A stretch of 64,000 nt of DNA, taken from contig NZ_JAPHAV010000002.1 in assembly GCF_026241335.1 (NCBI RefSeq), positions 186,001-250,000 on the forward strand. The letters are read 5' to 3'. Origin of the DNA: Ochrobactrum chromiisoli (GTDB lineage: Bacteria > Pseudomonadota > Alphaproteobacteria > Rhizobiales > Rhizobiaceae). The notes beneath the pieces are model-generated. The model ran no database searches and was not told where the DNA came from. It saw nothing but the letters and a program-made list of their open reading frames with translations. This document shows, one piece after another, positions 60,755-64,000 of the stretch. A program made the translations under genes and the position numbers. Each line of letters starts with the position of its first letter. Position 1 is the first letter of the stretch.

Positions 60755-61659
60755 GCAAGTCGACACGTCATGGATCGATCGCTGAGCAGCTTAAAGCGCT
60801 AATGGCGTTCCGTAATCGCCCTGAAGAAGAATTTGAGCCCATGCAGACGAACTGGTCGGTCACACCGGCTGCGAATGACAACGATCCTGAGGAGATCATA
60901 GATTTGCGATTTGAGCGAGATTGGCGGCAGACGCCTTCAGTGCAGGCAATCATGGATAGCGTTGCCACCGAAGATACAGAGCGCAACGACAATGGTCAGA
61001 TAGTACGCATCGGCAAACTGCGTTTTAGCGACGGCATGCAGACAGAGAAGGGATACACCAACGGGATTGATGGCGATGTAATCCAGGCCGATATTCGTAT
61101 GCCTACGGGTGCGATGATGGGGATGAAGGATAAGCCGGACCGTCAATCAGGAGGCGAGGTGCACGCTAGCGAAACAAAGGCCAGCAACCAATACTTTGAA
61201 GATATGCTTGGCACTATTCCACATCAGTATATCCCAAACGGCAAACGCCGCAATGGTGAAAGCTTTACCGCCGAGCAGTCTGCTAGGATGCTTGCTGATG
61301 CATACGCGAACACGGACATGGAGAAGGTGACTTACACCCACTTCCCTAAAGGCCTGCCATGTGGATCACCAAAGGTAGCTGATAGCTTCCTTGGTATGCG
61401 CAAGACAACGTGTGCCAGCGGCGGCGGTGAAAAGTGGGAGGACACACTCACGGCAATGATTGATCGCGATATGTGGTTTGACGCTCTTCAAGAGTTGAAG
61501 GATCAGGATCGAGATGCGCTGGATGCAGCGATGACAGCGAAGAACTTTACCAGCGTTTCGCCGGGGGGAAGTGATCGTGGGGCACGAAAGCGTGGACGTC
61601 GGGAATTGTTAGCAGCAAATGACAATCTTGCCGCAGCGATTAAAAAATACGCGGCTTAG
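60751..61659 (+). CDS. Hypothetical phage protein with two ANDN motifs (302 aa)
   Basis: No known domain recognised. Visible: SIAEQLKALMAFRNRPEEEF, two AANDN motifs (TPAANDNDPEE, LLAANDNLAAAI), a central GESFTAEQSARMLADAYANT and a basic SDRGARKRGRRE near the end. As the last early gene before a structured noncoding region and the packaging genes, it could be a late-gene regulator; this rests on position only. Confidence 0.55.
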   Translation: MSKSTRHGSIAEQLKALMAFRNRPEEEFEPMQTNWSVTPAANDNDPEEIIDLRFERDWRQTPSVQAIMDSVATEDTERNDNGQIVRIGKLRFSDGMQTEKGYTNGIDGDVIQADIRMPTGAMMGMKDKPDRQSGGEVHASETKASNQYFEDMLGTIPHQYIPNGKRRNGESFTAEQSARMLADAYANTDMEKVTYTHFPKGLPCGSPKVADSFLGMRKTTCASGGGEKWEDTLTAMIDRDMWFDALQELKDQDRDALDAAMTAKNFTSVSPGGSDRGARKRGRRELLAANDNLAAAIKKYAA

Positions 61660-61680
61660 GTTCCGATTTTACGATCTCGT

Positions 61681-61734
61681 GCGGAGTATAGTGAAGGGGT
61701 TCAACCGCATAGCGGTTGCCCCACACTATTCCGC
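61681..61734 (+). ncRNA. Strongly folded noncoding segment after the early operon
   Basis: Nested pairing: gcgga...tccgc, atagtg/cactat, gggg/cccc and aaccgc/gcggtt around loop ata. A second hairpin, ctgca/tgcag (near 61758-61774), follows. There is no T-run, so it is not a simple terminator. It could be a structured RNA, a processing site or an antiterminator site. No family was recognised. Confidence 0.4.
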
Positions 61735-61938
61735 CAACGAGCGGACCCTGCGACATGCTGCACTTCGTTGCAGTCTCTGAGCGCGGGGTAACTCTCCAAC
61801 GACAGTAGAAAGCATTTAGCCACCACTGGATTTGCCATGCGGCACTTGCGCTGTCTTCAAATCCCCGGCGCCGTTTCTCCTCAGGCAGACGGGATACGGC
61901 GGGTTGAGCTCATTTCTGTGGGCTCCCCGCCGATCAAT

Positions 61939-62403
61939 TCACATCCCGGTTTCTCGGTTTTCGCCCATATCTGGCTTTTTGCCCGTGACCGAGGCAAAGA
62001 GCATTTTGGCTGTAGCGGTTATAGCTCCGGGGCCGTCCCAAAATTCGGCATGGCTCGGAGATACAACAATTAGACGGATATTCGGATCGTTTTCAGATTC
62101 CCAGAAAGCCTTAGCAAAAGGGGTCCAAACGTCTTTGATTTTGGCGCGATCATTGGTAACCTGTGCGGTACCTTCAATGAAGAGATAATCATTAGCAGAC
62201 TCATTCGAAAAGGTAAGCTGCACGTTTGATTGTCCTTGGATGTCAGTCACCTTATCGCTTTGAGCATCGGCAAGGAAATAAATCGCGCCTTCATCTTTGC
62301 GAACGATTGGGGACATTGGAACTTGTTTTCCATTCCAACCATAAAAGCAGACGCGGTTGTCTTCAGCTATCTTCCAAGCCTTCTGTGGATCCGAATTGGA
62401 CAT
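61939..62403 (-). CDS. Pyridoxamine 5'-phosphate oxidase-fold general stress protein (GSP26-like)
   Basis: 154 residues: a split-barrel flavin-binding fold with VCFYGWNGKQVPMSPIVRKD, IYFLADAQSDKVTDIQGQSN and VQLTFSNESANDYLFIEGTA, then the C-terminal LIVVSPSHAEFWDGPGA typical of GSP26. Such proteins bind FMN/FAD and are induced by stress. A host-type gene within phage sequence, on the strand opposite the packaging genes. AAGGCG lies upstream of the ATG. Confidence 0.78.
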   Translation of the reverse strand: MSNSDPQKAWKIAEDNRVCFYGWNGKQVPMSPIVRKDEGAIYFLADAQSDKVTDIQGQSNVQLTFSNESANDYLFIEGTAQVTNDRAKIKDVWTPFAKAFWESENDPNIRLIVVSPSHAEFWDGPGAITATAKMLFASVTGKKPDMGENRETGM

Positions 62404-62464
62404 TGATTTCGCCTTTTCTAGGTAATTTAGAAGTTAGGAATTACGTCAAAGAGGGGCTGTCGTT

Positions 62465-62758
62465 CTATCTGCGACACCGTCCGAGCATCATACCAGCAAG
62501 CAGTCCGATGACACCAACCGTCGCCAGTGTTGCGGTTGCTGCACCAGGATTCTCGCGAGCGGCGTTGAGCATTCTTTCGCCATGGTAGCGAGCGTTCGAC
62601 GCTACGTCTTCAAATGCAGACGATGCGGACGATAATGCATTGTCAGCTTTATCTGTAGTACTGCCAAGTCGGTCGGCAAGTTGTGAAGAAAGGCTGCTCA
62701 GTTGGCTACGAAGTTCGTTGATCTGTTCTGCAACTGTATTTTCTGGTTCGGTTGCCAT
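62465..62758 (-). CDS. ElaB/YqjD/DUF883-like membrane-anchored stress protein
   Basis: 97 residues. Helical N-terminus (EQINELRSQLSSLSSQLADR), ARENPGAATATLATVGVIGL leading into a C-terminal TM helix with GLLAGMMLGRC and a basic end RR. The ENPxx-(hydrophobic)-GLLLG-R end is that of ElaB/YqjD proteins, which anchor to the inner membrane and bind stationary-phase ribosomes. Same strand as the GSP26-like gene (61-base gap), likely one stress operon. Confidence 0.72.
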   Translation of the reverse strand: MATEPENTVAEQINELRSQLSSLSSQLADRLGSTTDKADNALSSASSAFEDVASNARYHGERMLNAARENPGAATATLATVGVIGLLAGMMLGRCRR

Positions 62759-62866
62759 TGAGATTATTCCTTCTGAAATGAATTGGTCTGCAGCGTGTGC
62801 TGCCTTGCTATTTGAAAACGTGTTGCCAAGAGTTTTGTTTCACCGAGAACAAAAAGAAAATTTTTT

Positions 62867-62942
62867 CTGGGTGTAGCTCAGTAGGTAGAGCGCTCGGCTT
62901 GGGTCCGAGAGGCCGCAGGTTCAAGTCCTGCCATCTTGACCA
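62867..62942 (+). tRNA. Phage tRNA-Pro (TGG)
   Basis: Cloverleaf with D-arm gctc/gagc, anticodon stem ctcgg/ccgag and loop CTTGGGT (anticodon TGG at 62900-62902), T-arm gcagg/cctgc, encoded CCA. C1-G72 and A73, bacterial tRNA-Pro identity marks, are present. The acceptor stem has one T-T mismatch (2-71) and two G-T pairs, weaker than a host tRNA. Confidence 0.85.
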
Positions 62943-62961
62943 GTTTCATTAACAACAATCA

Positions 62962-63038
62962 TGCGGAGTGGAGAAGTGGTCATCTTGTCTGGTTCATACC
63001 CAGAAGATCGTCGGTTCGAATCCGACCTGCCGCAACCA
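62962..63038 (+). tRNA. Phage tRNA-Met-type (CAT), irregular acceptor stem
   Basis: Anticodon stem tctgg/ccaga with loop TTCATAC (CAT at 62995-62997), T-arm gtcgg/ccgac, encoded CCA. The body resembles initiator tRNA-fMet (GTGGAG..., GATCGTCGGTTCGAATCC), but position 1-72 is paired (T-A) and the anticodon stem has two, not three, G-C pairs. The 3' acceptor strand has one extra G (bulge). Could be Met, fMet or lysidine-type Ile. Confidence 0.72.
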
Positions 63039-63060
63039 GTACATACACGAGGAGGTCATC

Positions 63061-63258
63061 ATGAACACAGGTCAGACTATTATCGCAAATGCATTCAATG
63101 AATGGATGCGTCGATATACCGAAGATCCAAGCGGCTTTGAGCATGAGTGGCAAACTGTCAGCAAGTTCTTTGAACAGCAGCAGGATGGTGTTGAGCCTGA
63201 CTATGGTCAGTCATGCGCTGCGTATCTTAAGAAGCTGATTGATGAGCTCTCAGCTTAA
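63061..63258 (+). CDS. Small hypothetical phage protein (65 aa)
   Basis: MNTGQTIIANAFNEWMRRYT then EHEWQTVSKFFEQQQDGVEP, ending LKKLIDELSA. ACACGAGGAG leader (63045-63054). Resembles small phage proteins placed before HNH/terminase genes; function unknown. Confidence 0.6.
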   Translation: MNTGQTIIANAFNEWMRRYTEDPSGFEHEWQTVSKFFEQQQDGVEPDYGQSCAAYLKKLIDELSA

Positions 63259-63541
63259 GACACAACGCACATGGCTCCGCCTCTATAAGACTGCCCGATG
63301 GCAGCGAATGCGCGAACGACAGCTGACCGAGCAACCTCTCTGCATGTTCTGCTTGCAGGTTGGCGACGTAGAACCCGCGACCGTGTGTGATCATGTCATC
63401 GCTCATAAGGGAGACGAGTTCCTTTTCTGGGATGCGGGCAACCTCCAGTCACTTTGCAAGACGTGCCACGACCGAACCAAGCAGCGCTTGGAGCGAGGTC
63501 AGGACATCGTGAACTTCGGGGCTGACGGATGGCCGGTTTGA
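63242..63541 (+). CDS. HNH endonuclease of the packaging module
   Basis: 99 residues: KTARWQRMRERQLTEQPLCM, the zinc pairs CMFC and CKTCH, the HNH core VCDHVIAHKGDEFLFWDAGN with LQSLCKTCHDRTKQ. Phage HNH genes directly before terminase help cut DNA at the packaging site in HK97-type phages. Its start overlaps the previous gene by 17 bases. Confidence 0.85.
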   Translation: MSSQLKTQRTWLRLYKTARWQRMRERQLTEQPLCMFCLQVGDVEPATVCDHVIAHKGDEFLFWDAGNLQSLCKTCHDRTKQRLERGQDIVNFGADGWPV

Positions 63542-63553
63542 CCCCCGGGGGGC
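63542..63553. other. Possible cos/packaging site palindrome
   Basis: CCCCCGGGGG begins directly after the HNH stop and is followed by gcatcaaaaagtcgatgaag. Such a GC palindrome between HNH and terminase genes is where cos sites lie in many phages. Inference from position and symmetry. Confidence 0.35.
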
Positions 63554-63651
63554 ATCAAAAAGTCGATGAAGGTCGAAAACGCCGGAACGGCGAGGGTCCA
63601 CAGCGCGCGCATCCACAATTCAAAATATGACCCCTGTAAAGGACTTATGCC

Positions 63652-64000
63652 ATGGCGAGGCCAAGAACGCCTCGCGCCAAGGCGGCAGTCGAGGCAAGCG
63701 ATAAGAAAAACCCACAGCGCTTCAAAAACCGCACCGACGCTAAAGCCGATGGCCCGCTCGGCAATCCTCCCGCATGGTTGAAGGATACGCCAGAGCTAAA
63801 AGCCAAGGCTGCATGGAAGCTTTTTGAAAAAGATCTTCCGTGGCTCAACCAGTCACACCGCACGCTGGTTGGTATGGCATCCAATATTCAGGGCCGCATC
63901 ATGGCGGGGCAGGAGGTTGGCGTGCAGGCGATGAACTTGCTGCGTCAGATGCTTGGTCAGATGGGTGCTACGCCTGCGGACGCATCGAAAGTTGCGACTG
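63652..64000 (+). CDS. P27-family terminase small subunit (3' end cut by window)
   Basis: 116 codons visible. Basic start MARPRTPRAKAAVEASDKKN, then GPLGNPPAWLKDTPELKAKA, WKLFEKDLPWLNQSHRTLVG and the helix QEVGVQAMNLLRQMLGQMGA, the standard P27 layout. It recognises phage DNA for packaging with the large terminase, which should follow beyond 64000. AAGGA lies nine bases before the ATG. Confidence 0.85.
   Translation, partial: MARPRTPRAKAAVEASDKKNPQRFKNRTDAKADGPLGNPPAWLKDTPELKAKAAWKLFEKDLPWLNQSHRTLVGMASNIQGRIMAGQEVGVQAMNLLRQMLGQMGATPADASKVAT

Noticed and set aside
62962-63038. T-arm similarity to tRNA-Asn as a possible attR
   Set aside because: Only the generic GGTTCGAATCC T-loop is shared; the region is a CAT tRNA and phage genes continue after it.

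Overview
The window reads as an alphaproteobacterial chromosome of the Rhizobiales, most like Brucella/Ochrobactrum. This is inferred from the gene complement (ugpBAEC, sitABCD, adenine deaminase, DUF1127, DUF2938 and PGPGW proteins), the Mur-type palindromes and the codon style. No database search was possible, so species and replicon are not claimed.

Bases 1-34533 are ordinary host chromosome. In order: a LysR-HTH/TrpD-like fusion cut by the window edge, a 2-oxoglutarate oxygenase, an aldehyde dehydrogenase, DUF3775, TauE/SafE and DMT transporters, and small DUF1127 and DUF2938 proteins. Then come a purine-type NCS2 permease with a nucleoside-type deaminase, an FAH-family enzyme opposite a FadR-type regulator with gluconokinase, and an SLC13 permease. 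The ugpBAEC glycerol-3-phosphate importer, a D-aminopeptidase-like serine hydrolase and adenine deaminase follow. Next is a basic amino acid catabolism group: Lrp regulator, divergent lysine-6-dehydrogenase-like enzyme, two tandem orphan substrate-binding proteins and a DadA-like oxidoreductase. An aldo/keto reductase, the sitABCD Mn/Fe importer under two Mur-box-like palindromes, an AraC regulator and a PGPGW protein complete the host part.

A tRNA-Asn (34534-34608) marks the left edge of a prophage that runs past the right end of the window. A tyrosine recombinase lies just downstream of the tRNA. A leftward block of short overlapping genes (36067-40908) and an S24-type repressor (41070-41657) follow. 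The repressor sits between two operator pairs of consensus ATACG-N5-CGTAT. Each pair has its sites 33 bp apart and overlaps a sigma70-like promoter, giving a lambda-like but mirror-image switch.

The rightward early region (42222-61659) holds four tiny membrane proteins chained to an SPFH protein, a Sak4-like ATPase with DUF669, and a phage-encoded DNA polymerase III beta clamp. It also has a Cas4/RecB-like nuclease, two SF2 helicases, a DNA methyltransferase, a primase-polymerase/helicase and a VRR-NUC nuclease. Three genes on the opposite strand interrupt it: a two-TM protein, a DUF4145 protein and a DUF3644/HEPN-like protein. These look like morons, possibly defence or exclusion genes.

The right end carries two stress-type genes (GSP26-like and ElaB/DUF883-like), two phage tRNAs (Pro-TGG and a Met-type CAT), an HNH nuclease and the start of the P27 small terminase. 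Structural genes must lie beyond 64000. Two features unify the prophage half. A repeated ACACGAGGAG leader precedes about a dozen genes, and a recurrent (A)ANDN peptide motif occurs in unrelated proteins and resembles the start of the alphaproteobacterial ssrA tag.
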